64,000 nucleotides of DNA from Turnera subulata (Eukaryota > Streptophyta > Magnoliopsida > Malpighiales > Passifloraceae): NCBI GenBank assembly GCA_028386065.3, contig JAKUCV010000313.1:22780-86779 (forward strand), read 5' to 3'. A model generated the notes under the pieces. The model worked only from the letters and a program-made list of their open reading frames with translations, did no database searches and was not told the origin of the DNA. Position 1 is the stretch's first letter; each line of letters starts with the position of its first letter. The translations under genes were made by a program, and so were the position numbers. This document shows positions 11,901 to 24,547 of this stretch, piece after piece.

Positions 11901-14900
11901 ACGTCAAAAGGGCTTGTGCACAGCTTCTTTGCGCAGCGTTTGACGTCAAAGGTAGAATGATGAAAGTTATAAAAAAAATTACATTTATGAAAATTATGCG
12001 TTCCCTTTTTTTCTGGAAAAGATATGTTAATTCAGTGATAGCCCTAACATAAAGATAAATGCTATCTTCTGAATTTCTGCGTAATGTTCATCAGGCTCTG
12101 ATGTGGAAAGTTGGAATTATTCTCATCTGTTTTCCATTTGAGTATCTAATTGTGTATTGGGTTCTGTCTTGGATTGTTGAAATTTATACTGTATTTATTT
12201 TATAGGTTTTGGCAATTATGTGATAATTCGGTCTTCGAAATCTGGTTGTGGATATTCTTTTTACCCTCTTGAAGGGGGAAGTAATGTTGTTTGGTGGATA
12301 ATTACTTCTCTCTGGTTGAACCTGCACCTATAGTGTAAGCAACGTTTTGTGTAGTAGTGCTACTAAGGAACCTCTGTAGTCGTTTAGGGTTTCTGTCATA
12401 AATCTCTATCGCATTATAACCCGGGCTTTTGTAACATGCTTGCTTGCATTTATGTTGTTTACTTTTGGAGTCTCTAGCGGGTTTTGTGCATGTGCAGTTA
12501 AAAAGGTATTTTTAGGATATATGTTTTCGAGTTTTCTGTTTCTAACAGTTTATGAGAAGTCATATTTGTAATATTTCTCGGTTTCCCTCCTTGTTCTCAT
12601 TTCAAAGAGGTCTTTGTATATCATTTCTTAAATCAATCTGCAATTTGCTCAAAGCATACGTCTCATCAGACAGTTAAACTTTCAACAGGTACCCAATGTT
12701 ACAGATGTCGGCCTCAAACCAAGGAATGTTAAGAAGGTTGCCGTCATAGGAGGAGGCCTGATGGGTTCTGGTATAGCTACTGCGCTAATCGTGAGCAACA
12801 TTTTTGTTGTTCTAAAGGAAATCAACTCTGAGTATCTTCTGAAGGGGATCAGAATTGTAGAAGGTGAGTAATTGTGTTAATATTCATGATTAAACTTCTG
12901 AATTAGTTATGCTGTGGCTTCAACTGCTGGAGTTTTTTACTGTCTTGCCCAGCAGGTGAAGACTTAGCAAGAAAACCATCATAATAGTGCTGATCCTACA
13001 GTTGTTTGTTGCTTGGATAGATAAACTCTTGACTGTTTTTTCACTTTGACAGGTAATGTTCGTAGCTTAGTAACGAGAAAGAAGTTAACAAAGGAGAAGG
13101 CAGATAAAGCTCTCTCAATGCTTAAAGGAGTCTTAGACTATTCTGAATTTAAAGATGTGGACATGGTTATAGAGGTGAGGTTGTTTTGTTTCTCAACATC
13201 TCGAGAGCATAAAAGTTATAATTCGAGCTTGCTTTATATTTGGTCGTTTAAGACTTTTCTTTATATTTTTTCACCTTTTATTCTCTGTATCATACTTTTA
13301 GATGATGTTAATTTGAGTTGTTGACTACTGGCCTCTGCTCAAACTATTTTGATGTGGTTTCTTCAATTTGCAGGCGGTCATTGAGAGTGTTCCTCTGAAA
13401 CAGAAAATTTTTAGTGAAATAGAAAAGGCCTGTCCCCCTCACTGCATTTTGGCGACAAATACATCTACGATTGATCTCAATTTAGTTGGAGAAAAGACCA
13501 GCTCCAAAGATCGCATTATAGGCGCACACTTTTTCAGGTTGGAATAATTTCTCTCTTCTATACTATATACACTGCAGTTTCTGTGCTTCAAGTTTGAAAT
13601 TCATAGAAGCCATGTGAAGATTTGAAACTTTCTTCCTTTAGATGTGGGCCTCTGTGTTAATGACTTGCTTTATGTTGCAATCATATCTATGTAAGAGCCA
13701 GAAACGTCAATAGATCCCATGCAGGATCTTCTGGAGCAGCTTTGGGAAACAGTACCTGTGCTGAATTAACAATACTACACTTGCTTTGCTTTCCATTCCA
13801 AAGTCGTGTACATCAAAAATTTTCTTTCCGTACCCTTTTTGCCCCTTTTTCTAAGCTTCTGTTGTCATGTGGAGATAGTTCCAAACCCATATTTATAAGA
13901 ACGTTGTGGAAACATGGAGTCTGTGTTGCCTCCTTTTCAGGCATTCGGGTGAGTGCGCTGAAGTTGTCCCGCTTCTGACCCATTTTTATTCTAGGAGATA
14001 CTAGTGCTGTGTAGAGACCCTCTCGGACCAAAGAGGGGAAATGTAGGGTTCTGTGTTGAATAATGATCTAGAATGTCTTCTGCCCAACTCAAGAGAACAC
14101 ATCAAGTTTCCCTTAAAAGGTTGTGCTGATGTTAGCGAAGAGTGGAATGCAGATTACTGAGTAAAATAAGGACGGACATTCTGGAACAACTGTTTCCTAG
14201 TCAATGAAAGTTGTATAAAAGGTCAATGAAAAAATATAGTAACCTATATAAATTGGTGCACATTTGACTCTAAATATTACTTCCTCTGAACATGAAGCAT
14301 ATCTTTTTTTACTTGAATGAAGATTTCATATATGTTTTATTTGATGAGGTTTTCTGGTCGACAGTCCTGCTCATATAATGCCTCTACTGGAAATTGTACG
14401 GACGGAAAAGACTTCTGCACAAGCAATTCTTGATCTCATGGCAGTTGGGAAAACAATAAAGAAAGTCCCCGTTGTTGTGGGTAACTGCACTGGGTTTGCA
14501 GTGAATCGAGCTTTCTTCCCTTACACACAAGGCGCACACATGTTGGTCAATTTAGGTGTGGACGTGTTCAGGATTGACAGGCTGATCAGCAGTTTTGGTC
14601 TCCCTATGGGTCCTTTCCAGTAATTCCTTTTTCCCTTTTGATGTGGTAGTATACTTTTGCATGTTTTATGCGTGTATATTATTAGCATGTTCTGGAATTG
14701 GTCACTTATAAAAGTTGGGAGTGTGAATCAGTTGATTTCCTGTCATAACCTTCATGCTGTTTGGACTGAAAAAGGTGGTATTAATGTCCACGTGGTTTAA
14801 GTAATTGTCAATACAACATATTGACATAAAATTAATGAAGATACTAGTGATTCAATTTTTAGCGTTTGTTGATATTAAACATTTTGTAATCTCTTGAATA

Positions 14901-16491
14901 GAACTTGTCGTTGTTTCTTGTGTCTGGCAATCTGTAAATGTGTCACTGGATACTTTTGAATTAGTGTTGTAAATGTTGCTTCTTGTGTAGAGAATGTAAG
15001 GATCGCTGATTTTTTAGCCTCTCCACCGGAAGTCACCTTGTACTTGTATCAAAATGAATAGTTGTGAGAACAGTATCTATTTGCATTTGTGAATCCAATA
15101 CTACGGTATATGGAACTGCTGCTTTTTGTTCACATAACTGCGAATATCATTTGTTTATAGCATCAATAAAAAAATCATTTGTTTATAGTGAATATATGAC
15201 CCTAATTTGTGCTTCTCCATGCTCACATTTGCAGGCTTCAGGATTTGGCTGGTTATGGAGTTGCTCTTGCAGTGGGAAAAGAATTTGCTAATGCATTTCC
15301 TGATCGAACATTCCGATCTCCATTAGTTGATCTTTTGATAAAAAGCGGACGAAATGGTAAGCAACTCTCACTGACAGTTCATGATATTTGTCTTTTTATT
15401 GCGTTTGTGCTGTTTTTTAGTAGGGTTTGATATAACCAATTGGAACTTCAGGCAAAAACAACGGAAAAGGTTACTACATCTATGAAAAAGGAAGTAAGCC
15501 AAAGCCTGATCCATCTGTTCTACCAATCATTGAGGAAGCCAGGCGGCTCACCAACATTATGCCCAACGGAAAGGTACATTTTCTCACTACTCTGAAGAAT
15601 GGAAACAGCCATTCTATTCACCTGCGATAGTGTTATACTGATTTGAGCTGTTGTTTTGAAGTCATGCATACTGCGAACCCAGCATGATCTCATTCCATTA
15701 GATTTGACTCAAGTCCTGATATGTCTTTTGGCTTTGCCTGGCAGCCTATTAATGTTACTGACCGTGAGATTGTGGAGATGGTACTCTTTCCAGTGGTGAA
15801 TGAGGCTTGTCGTGTCCTGGATGAGGGAGTTGTTGTTCGAGCTTCAGACCTTGACATTGCCTCCGTTCTTGGAATGAGTTTTCCATCTTACAGGTGAGTG
15901 CTTTTTCTTTTATATGGATGTTGTCTTTAGCTTAAAAAAGGTATTATCTTATAGCCAATTTTTTTTCTTCTGTCGTGCTTTTCTATATTGCATGTTCTTC
16001 CTGCATACAGATTGTATTGATGCCAGCATAAGGTTTCTAAGGAAGTTGTATCTCTTTGCTGGATAAACTATGGAAAGCTTTAACCCATGACAAATCTATT
16101 TTGCAGGGGTGGAATTGTTTTCTGGGCTGACTTGGTTGGAGCGAAACATGTGTACGATAGCCTGAAGAAATGGTCTCAAGCATATGGTGGCTTCTACAAA
16201 CCATCAAGGTTTCTGGAAGAGAGGGCAACAAGAGGCCTGCCTTTGGTAAGAAAGCTATGCTTTTCTATGATTGGCTTTGTCTTTATAATTTTTGAGTTCT
16301 ATCTTCTTACAGCCCTTTCCTGTTAATTGTGTCTTATATGTCAAGACTAACGACATGTTACTTTCTTTACGTCATTGGTTGTTGATGTCCAAAGTGCTTG
16401 TACGAAACTTAATCTCTTCTGTGTTTTTTTTTTTTTTTTTCTGCAGAGTGCACCCGCTTCATCTGCATCCGGGTCAAGGGCACGCATGTAG
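8929..16491 (+). CDS. AIM1: Peroxisomal fatty acid beta-oxidation multifunctional protein AIM1
   Basis: Carries the 2-enoyl-CoA hydratase and L-3-hydroxyacyl-CoA dehydrogenase steps of peroxisomal beta-oxidation; AIM1 in Arabidopsis also serves jasmonate and other acyl-derived hormone synthesis. Eighteen exons: 8929-9022, 9186-9257, 9495-9557, 9669-9725, 9871-9938, 10035-10116, 10255-10310, 10955-11257, 11865-11951, 12689-12863, 13053-13174, 13374-13537, 14365-14619, 15235-15356, 15452-15573, 15745-15893, 16107-16245, 16447-16491. The frame closes at 724 aa, close to family length (about 721-725). The N-terminal crotonase domain has GRFSGGFDI and [13 protein letters not shown]; the dehydrogenase domain has the NAD-binding [10 protein letters not shown] (about 313-322) and GAHFFSPAH. 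Residues such as FDINVFQ and MPQHQAC favour AIM1 over MFP2. The C-terminus is Ala-Arg-Met, a PTS1-like tripeptide rather than the usual SKL or SRL. All introns are GT-AG. Confidence 0.96.
13538..14364 (+). other. Longest AIM1 intron but one (intron 12)
   Basis: An 827-bp intron that interrupts a Ser codon (AG|T) in GAHFFSPAH. I see no second gene inside it and no clear transposon signature. Confidence 0.7.
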
Positions 16492-16547
16492 GTTTACAAA
16501 GATGTCCCGGATTGTCAACCCGTAGCTTGATTAGCTTGATCCAGTGA

Positions 16548-16553
16548 AATAAA
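16548..16553 (+). terminator. Poly(A) signal AATAAA for AIM1
   Basis: AATAAA lies 57 bases after the AIM1 stop codon, with a further AATAAG near 16595. Plant polyadenylation signals are loose, so the exact cleavage site cannot be given. Confidence 0.5.
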
Positions 16554-17537
16554 ACTTCTGTTACATTGTTCGCTTGTACGCAAAATCCAACACCAATAAG
16601 AAATTGTGTTCATAAAGTGTTTTTACAGTTTCAATTCAATCATCCATTTTGGAACTAAAAGTTGTTTGTTTTATTGGATGAGATGTAATGTAACTAGTTC
16701 TTTGGCACGAAACAATGTTAGCGTTGTAGTTCAAGCAAGCCGGTGATCTCCGAAATGCCAATGGTCGGTGTGCCTGGCTTAATGGCCACCATTGTAGTAT
16801 GAGCTTTCAAATTTCCGCATCTTTTCAATTTTCCAGATTAGCACACCCAGTACTTATGGTAATGGCACTGGAATTGGCAAATATAGCAGAAGGCATTACA
16901 TAATGAAAGTAGAGTGCCCATCGGGATTAATAGACAAAAAAGAAGTATTCACTCACTCTTTCTCTTAATCAATGTTGTGACATATATAGGACCTTCATTG
17001 CAACCCTGAATATCCAAATCAGCGAACTAAATTAATACGATTATTATTGACAAAACATAAGAAGGTTTAGGAACAAAACATCTGTCTGTCTGAACAAGAA
17101 GGTTCAGAAAACGGAGGCAACCAGGTCAAAAAACTGCCTACGCACGAGGCATATACTCCAAGGTGTGAGGCAAAAATCTAAAATCTCTCTTGCCTGGAAA
17201 ATGACATATAGGAATGGTCTATTGTGGGAACTTATAGGCAAACGTAGCAGGATTTAGGAGAAAGACAAATACTATATATATATGCGTTAAGCAAGAAATT
17301 CATACAAGGATAAATACAATAGGAAATTTAATTAGCTTCATTGTGTAAAAAGCGTTAGTGGATGAAACCAAATAAAAGTTTTTTAAAGAACGATGTTATT
17401 TAGTTAGCTAAAGCATTCTATTAATGCTAGTTACACGAAGAAGCCGTCCCTTAAAAATCCGACTTTAGTCAAGAAAGATTGACATGACTGGAGCCTAACG
17501 GTCAATATCCTTGGCTCTTGCTTGGCAACTTCGAATT
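16554..17537. other. Convergent intergenic region after AIM1
   Basis: Holds the AIM1 3' UTR and the downstream side of the minus-strand kelch-like ORF. A short TATATATATGC tract lies near 17275. No gene or clear repeat was seen. Confidence 0.45.
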
Positions 17538-18254
17538 TCAGGCAATGCAGGACAGGAGGCGTGTGTTGGAGTCATCAATATCATCATCAGATTCGTATTG
17601 TCGTCGGGGTCGTTTTCTGTAGGACTTGAGGTTGGCGATGGTATGGGGGTCTGTTGAAGGGGGTGGTTGTATATAACAAACAGAATCTATCGCCCCCAAG
17701 ATGGTGCGTTCATTTCTCAAGGTCCCAAAGGCAAAACTAAAATCCACAAGCTCACTGCAATACAAAGCCTCCTCGTCCAAATCGTACCCGAACAGGTTCC
17801 CTGCCCTTGCAGAGAACCAGTAAAGGGTTTGGTTTACAGCAACGGCTCCAGCTTCTCGCCGGTACTCAGGGGTAGGCACGTCCTCGAGTTCGGGCAAGTC
17901 TTTGTAATACTCCCAGGAATTGGCGACCGTATCGTAAACAAGAAGCTGGCCGCCGTCAAGGCAGAGGAGAACGAGGAGGGGGTGGCCATTCTTCATGACC
18001 ACCCCGGACAGGGTGCGATCCTTTACCGCGTGAAGCCACGAAACTACTCTCGGGGACAACAAGGTGGGGGGGCAGTCCCTCAGGTTACGGTGAACGTGTC
18101 TGCAGCAGAAACATTCTGGGTCCCCTCCTCCCCTCCCCCGACGTGTCTCGCACTTGACGTCATCCTCGTCGGGTGATGACGACAGCCTGAAATTATGCCA
18201 TTCAATCCTCGGCGGCACGTCGCCTGGCCCAGACTGATGTAGGCCTAATACCAT
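17538..18254 (-). CDS. Uncharacterised protein, weakly kelch/F-box-associated-like
   Basis: An uninterrupted 238-codon frame from ATG 18254 to stop 17538. The central part (about residues 70-170) reads like one or two beta-propeller blades, for example LLVYDTVANSWEYYKDLP and QTLYWFSARAGNLFGYDL, the pattern seen in kelch or F-box-associated domains. There is no F-box. A Cys/His cluster (CFCCRHVHRNLRDC) lies near residue 50, and the tail is basic then acidic (RKRPRRQYESDDDIDD). It is much more GC-rich than the surrounding DNA, which supports coding but also permits an opposing open frame. It could be a single-exon gene, a fragment of a larger propeller protein or a decaying copy. No function is claimed. 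Confidence 0.5.
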   Translation of the reverse strand: MVLGLHQSGPGDVPPRIEWHNFRLSSSPDEDDVKCETRRGRGGGDPECFCCRHVHRNLRDCPPTLLSPRVVSWLHAVKDRTLSGVVMKNGHPLLVLLCLDGGQLLVYDTVANSWEYYKDLPELEDVPTPEYRREAGAVAVNQTLYWFSARAGNLFGYDLDEEALYCSELVDFSFAFGTLRNERTILGAIDSVCYIQPPPSTDPHTIANLKSYRKRPRRQYESDDDIDDSNTRLLSCIA

Positions 18255-18384
18255 CCATGCCCGCTAACTGCAGAACTAACGAGTTCTTGTCTTTAATTCT
18301 TTAGGATGAGGAACTAATAATAACACACTCGCTTGAACAAAGGAAGGATTACACATTTACGCCGCCTGTGTTAATTTAATTTAT

Positions 18385-18616
18385 AGGAGGAAAAAGGATT
18401 TCACCGACTTAAATACTTGCAGAGAGAAAGGACTGCGGCGGTACTATTGTATTTTGCCCAAAGGAAAAAGGATTTCATGTACCGACTTATATAAACACTT
18501 GGCTTGCCTGAAGAAATTCACCGACTTTTTGGCTTTGCCTGGCAGCCTTTTTTTTTTTTTTTTGTTGATGAAATGCCTGGCAGCCTATTGATGTTAGTGA
18601 CCGTGAGATTGTGGTA
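18385..18616 (+). repeat. Scrambled filler patch with a copy of the AIM1 intron 15/exon 16 junction
   Basis: 18525-18547 copies the end of AIM1 intron 15 into the start of exon 16 (near 15728-15747). After a poly-T run, 18575-18614 repeats the same junction further into exon 16 (to 15784) with two base differences. The patch upstream also repeats short words (GGAAAAAGGATTTCA, ACCGACTTA). Since intron sequence is included, the copy was made from DNA rather than spliced RNA. Confidence 0.75.
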
Positions 18617-19434
18617 TCTGATGCTATTACGACTGCCTTTTAAGTTTTAAGTATTGAGGTCAAAATTACGAATAATAAGTTATCCAATGGCCGAGACAGT
18701 TTTAAGTACACATTTTAAAGTTACTAGCTACATTCAAAGATTATAATGATAAGAATGCTGCTATGGAAAAAAAAAAAAAAGAAGAGAGAGATACAAAAAG
18801 GGGTTGAATCAGAATTCTAGCAAAAATACCATTAGTTTGAATATCATAGTAAAGGGTTAAAATTTTCATTGATTGAGCCGAGGGAAGTGCAGGCTATAAA
18901 CTTTTCCCGCCGGCAACAATGGAGGAACTACTCAGCAGTGCATGTAGCATCGGGTTACAATGAACATTATAATGGTAACACAAGCAGGACTATAACAGAC
19001 CACCAAAAATGAATTTTCTAAGAATACACTGGTGGTCGCCAATGGAACTCTTTTTAAGTTTCATATTCCATGAATATCACAGATTCCCTCTCCTGTAACA
19101 ATGTGGACCAAGCAAGAAAAATTCCTAATATCTAAAGATACAACCAACTATGGTCATTGGCATGTAATAATGTAAATGTTATCCTGTGCAATTGTAAGGC
19201 TCAGCAACCGTACCACAAGGGTTTGAATTGTGGTCGAAGCAAAGCGTTAATGTGTGAATATATAGTGACGTGAGAAATGAATCGGATCGTGGTCAGTGCC
19301 AACGACGGGCCCAACATCACCTGGAGATTGCAACAGGGACGAAGAAGGGATGAGCCTTGGTGTAGGATGTACAGGGACTCTCTAGCATACCTTGGGTCAG
19401 CCTTCAGAAATAAAAAATCTCATTCCATTTGCTT
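18617..19434. other. Intergenic / TCX 3' UTR
   Basis: AT-rich DNA. The part near 18900-19434 is probably the 3' UTR of the minus-strand CXC-domain gene. A poly-A run ends near 18780. No additional gene was recognised. Confidence 0.45.
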
Positions 19435-22400
19435 TTAGGACTTCAGTTTGTTATCCCCATTTTGCGGGAGGCCTGGAATTTTAGGAATAAGATCACTATT
19501 TGTACCTGCAGCTGTAGAAGAGACCACCTGAGGTGGCTTGCCTGTCGGGGGAGTAACAGTTTTGGCGACGCCATTGCTAACGGGTCCCTTTGGATGGGCT
19601 GTTCCAGTTCTGACATTTATGCCATTGCTGAGTGGATCTTTAGTATTCCATATTGCAGTTCTGGCTGACAAAGAACAGTTTGTTTCTGTTTAAAAGGAAA
19701 TGAGTCAGTACTTCACCACAAATTAAAAGCGAGGGATACGAGTAACATAAAAGAAACGATCATGATGGCTAAATGGCTAAATCCATGGCATGCCAAAATG
19801 GAAACTAACTTGGCTCCTCAGCTATGAGAATGCTCAAAATCATTTTCGCTGGCAAACTATTGATGGCATTGCATACATTGCAACCATTGCAAGCAAAGGC
19901 CATGATTAATGAACACTTTTAGGTTGTATAGAGGTCCTTGCACTGAAAGAAAGGGCCAAGGGCTAGAAAGCAGTCTGTCTACCATAATTTGGCAGCAAAC
20001 ACCCCTTTTAAACTTGAATCCATTGAACTACGCTTCCAAGCTTTCGAGCTTAAATAAAAGCCATTATGCATTTGTTCACACATTCCTTCACAGAAAAGTG
20101 TCTTTTCAGTGAAATATACCAATAAGTTAGCCAAACAACATTCGTATGGTTGGCACATATCTTCGGATAGTCTACCATTTAAGCTTCCAGCCACCTGATC
20201 AGCTCAAAGAGCTTAACTTCAATTTGCTGTGTGCAACTATTTCCTATCAACATATAAAAAGTTTGAAATATAAGGAAACTTGCCTTTAATTTCTCCAAGT
20301 GTGATAAGCTTGTTAAGACAATCTCGAAACTTTGTTAAAACCATCCTTTCCTGCTCCGCATAGGCCTCTGTCATGCCTTGTCCATGAGGCAACTGTGAAG
20401 TAGTGCCATAACCATGGCCCATTAATCCATTAGGGGAAGCAGCTGTCATGAATATAGTATCTTCTTCATCGCACATCAAGGCCAAAGTCCCAGGTGACAT
20501 TGGCCTTTCTTTTGGTGCATCAGCCCCATTTGAGCCAGAATCATGAGAACCAACTTTATCAGCCTGGTTTGCACTTGAGCAATCATCAGCAACAACTTTT
20601 GCTAAATCAACTTCCTTCTCGCTCTGTAACCTTTCTTGAGTTGATGAAGCAAGCGAAGTTTCTGTTTGATCTTCCAGTCGCTTTTCTATTTCACTTCTTT
20701 CATCTGGATGAAAAAGAATGTTAAAGGAAAACCCAAGTGGCCATACCGTGTAGCCATACAGATCCAAATTCAACTATCTATTCTCTTGAAAGTAAGCAAA
20801 ATAATAGAAACACATAAAATATTGCCAGGAGAATCATATCTATGAGAGTTGGCAAGATGAATGTTGTAATATTGTCTTCATTACCAGCAATACCTTCATA
20901 GACAAGATATAGTGCCATAGAAATTGGAAGAATGGCAATATAAAGTGCTTTGAATATTGTGTACAAATCCATAAACAATGTCAATATTCAATATCCGTGG
21001 GCATTGCTTATAACGAGGAGTTTTTCTTCCCTATTTGTGAACCAAAATGGAAACCACCTAGTACACCTAGCAGGCACCATTTCCCGTCTGTCAAGATCAC
21101 TTAGACACTAAAGTGAATCAGTGCTCAAAACTATCCAATGTGAATTAAAATAACATCGACTGAATGCCAAAGTTCTATGATAATAGCATTGACTAATATT
21201 GTGCCTACCCCAAGGAATATAAACATACTAACCATGTGAGCATCAGAGCTAAATAAAACACACACATCAGAACACAAAGAAAAACAAAGATATGTTGTAT
21301 CCTGACTTGTTACTTCAAATTTGCATACCAAATTTTAACGAGTACCTGCAAGAGTCTTGGCAGCTACTTCAGACATTACGACCAAAACAGAGCAAAGTTC
21401 TCTGAAGTCTTGTGGTTGGATAATGTCTGCCAGGAGCGACCTTCAATCATAGCACAAACATAAGTTCACAAGCAAGATGTCAGACAATATTTTCACAAGG
21501 GGAGAAAATATACCTATATGTGAATTTTGAAGGGCCCAGTGTTGTTCCAGGGCGAGTGATGGTATTAGAGGGAGCAGAAGGCCTGACATGGCTTGGCTGA
21601 AGAATACAGAAACCATAAAGTGAATAACACTATCATTGATCATCAAATAGCTCAAAGAAACAGTAGATGAGTAGACAGGAATTCGGTCTATGATTTGACT
21701 CTTTCTTCTTTGTTTTTTGCAAATATCTAGAGAATGAACTAGATTTGCAGAAAACCCCAGATATGTTACATGAACGAACAGATGAAATCTCCACACTGAT
21801 TTATATTTAATATATTTTTTTTATTTCCAGTTTGACTATCTTACACTTAAAAGAAATCTATTAAGTATGTGATATACTGGCTTGCAATAAAAGTAGTACA
21901 AAAACCAAGCCAAGGAAAGAGGGGAGAGCTGTGAGAGGCAATGCATTGTCTTAAATCTTTTCAACTTTACAAACTACTGAGTTCATCTTTCAGAAATTGT
22001 ATAAGTAAACAAAGGCATCTCCCAGATCTTAGATACCAAGTGCTTACCTGTTGCGGATGTCCAAGCCTGTGTACAGAATGATCCTTACTCGGTTGCCCAA
22101 AAAAAAGTTCTTGAGCTTTTCTTCTTTTGGATACTGGAGGAGATGCATAGCCAGAAGAGCCAATAGCTCCAGTTATTGCTGCATTGGCAGCTTGCTGAAT
22201 AAATGCCATGTTGTTTGCATGGTCACCATGAAATAGGGCTTGTCTCTCCTCACTTCCTTCGTAGTTTTTGCAGTCCATACATTTACAATTTTCAGAACAA
22301 AGGATGTTGGCTTGGAAACACTCGCAATACTTTTTGAGACACCCAGATTTCTTGCAGTGGCATCCTTTATTGTGCTTTGCTAATACCAGGCCTTCTGCAG

Positions 22401-24547
22401 CCTCATCCTGCCAATATTTAGACCAATCTATGCATGTCAGCACCAAAAAGAACCGTTAAAAAGTTCAATCAAAATTTAGGCATGCATCCATAGCATCAAA
22501 CGATCATTTTCCATACATCCTTTTTATCAATAGAGACATCTTACATGTCTTACAAAAAATCTTGATTTAGCAAACACCACTGGAAATATATTCAATAATC
22601 ATCTATCTTGGGAGACTTTATTATTTGCAGCACAATATAATCTCCAAACTATTGTGTTACGGAAAGACCAGGAAAAAACAATGATATTTGTGGCTTCAGT
22701 TTGTAAATCTTATGCCTCTAGTTTGTTGAAGTACTTTGGAGCTAGAGCTTCAATTAGACTAGATATCTTGTGGAAACAGAAATGCATTTTAGTAGAAATT
22801 TGATCTGTAAAATTCAAGTACCCGACTATCCAATGTTCCATGCGGGCTGCTAGCAATTTTTGGCCTAAATGCATTTGGATTACGTTCTAACGTAGCTTCA
22901 ACAGCTTCACGCCTTGCAGCTTCATTTTCAACATTATTATAGCAATTTACACAATTGCATCCTTCACAATACGTTCCAGAGGCAAAACATTCGCAATACC
23001 TAGTCAAGAGAAACAAAGATGGGCTTCACATCAGTAAGTATGACTAACAGCTATGATGTGCAAGAAACAAAGCATAAAATGGCGCTAAGATAACAAGATA
23101 AAAATTAGACAAATGAAAAGATAGTGAAAAGGTATGACAATTAGATTATACACGCAATCATACTCTTATCTTCTACGTAGGAAAAAAAAACTGGAAAGTT
23201 TTTGATCCAGACGCCTTTAAGCATCTGTAGTAGAATCCAAAGTTTTGAATTTACTCTACTAATTGATAGCTCGTTGCATACGACCACAACTTGCATATAA
23301 ATCGAGTATTTCTACACAGAAAAAAAGGGTGCTTTAGTTTTTCATTTTCAACAACTTATGCACATTGACATATGAAACTCCATGTATGAGCATCCATACC
23401 AAAACAGCAACCAAGCATCATATCAGCTCCAGCATACATCCAATCAAGTCCTAGGCAATCAGAAAACATCCCAAGGAGATGTACTTACAGTTTCAAGCAC
23501 CGAGAGTGCTTGCAATTGCACTGCTTCTGCTTCTTTGGAGTACCATCTTTTACATCTGTGCCTGGTCTTGATCTTGATTTCGGAGAATCTGGTTTTCTGA
23601 GACAAAACAAGAGCCACAGTAGGAATAGAGTCAGTAGTGGTTTATGGATCGCAATGATAAATAGGCAAGGCAAAGTACTACATCGTAAACCGGAATTGTA
23701 AATTGGCACATTAATAACATATCGATCCCCAGAGTCATAATGCAAAAATTTAGAAGTAAAGTCCAAATTACATCTCGAGTTTCAAAAACACCTATACGGT
23801 CTAGACAAAAACTCAAACCTCATAAATGGAAGCATCAAGAACACAGCTAGGACAAATAGTTTCTCTTCCACTTTCCCTTTTGGTAAAAAAGAATTTTGAA
23901 AGGCAAACAGCTAAAAACATTCCGTTAGTGGGATAAAACTTCAATTTACAAAACAAATACCACTTTTACCGAAATCAATCATTTGCGAGCTCATTACAAT
24001 TCAGGTAGCAAAACATCAGTTCTACATGCCTGAACCCATATGGGGAAGACTGAGCTCAACCAGCAAGAATTACATCATAATGGACTTCCCAGTACCAAGA
24101 TTGTTAGGTAGAATTAGAAAGGCGCCACAAACAGGAAAATTAGCGGTAATAACAAACTAGCCATAAAAAAAATTATCAAAAATAATATCACTAAAAATAG
24201 ACAAATCGCCCAAAGATTATAACTTCACCAAAATCACAAAACACTTACCCGACCCTCACTGGCGGGTTCGGCTGGGAAGCTGCGGCGGATACGGCAACCA
24301 ACTGCGGTGGCTGAGTCTGAGTCTGGAGCTGAGGAGGAGGAGGAGGAGGAGGAGGTGGTGGAGGTGGAGGAGGAGCAGCTGCCGCCGGTGGCGGCAGCGG
24401 CTGCGATTGGGAGTTGTCGGGTTGGGGCACAGTCCCCTGAGTGAAATCCAGCTGCCTCGCAATCGAGGCACGGCCTCCTGTGGTGGTTGTAGTATCTGAT
24501 TGCGGCGGCTTCTTTGGAGGGAATTCGCTTCCCTCTCCTTCCCCCAT
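19435..24547 (-). CDS. TCX5: Tesmin/TSO1-like CXC domain protein (TCX5/TCX6 type)
   Basis: DNA-binding regulator of the LIN54/TSO1 family; plant TCX5/6 act in DREAM-type complexes that repress cell-cycle and DNA methylation genes. Eight exons: 24547-24249, 23596-23489, 22999-22822, 22407-22048, 21596-21514, 21440-21346, 20703-20284, 19685-19435, giving 597 aa. The start [13 protein letters not shown] matches the family; exon 1 also has a long polyproline run. Two cysteine-rich CXC repeats (about 120-160 and 205-245; cores [16 protein letters not shown] and [17 protein letters not shown]) flank the conserved [10 protein letters not shown] linker. The C-terminal part has the TCX5-type segments [13 protein letters not shown] and [10 protein letters not shown]. 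The last intron only keeps frame with a GC donor (AAAG|GCAAGT); its acceptor could be at 19685 or 21 bases downstream, adding or dropping seven residues. TCX5 versus TCX6 is not resolved. Confidence 0.93.
24320..24375 (-). repeat. Trinucleotide run encoding polyproline in TCX exon 1
   Basis: A GGA/GGT-type triplet run on the plus strand encodes about a dozen consecutive prolines on the minus strand. It is likely to vary in length between alleles. Confidence 0.75.

Noticed and set aside
17667..18176. A 169-codon open frame on the plus strand
   Set aside because: It is antisense to the kelch-like ORF and has no domain-like pattern; high GC keeps both strands open.
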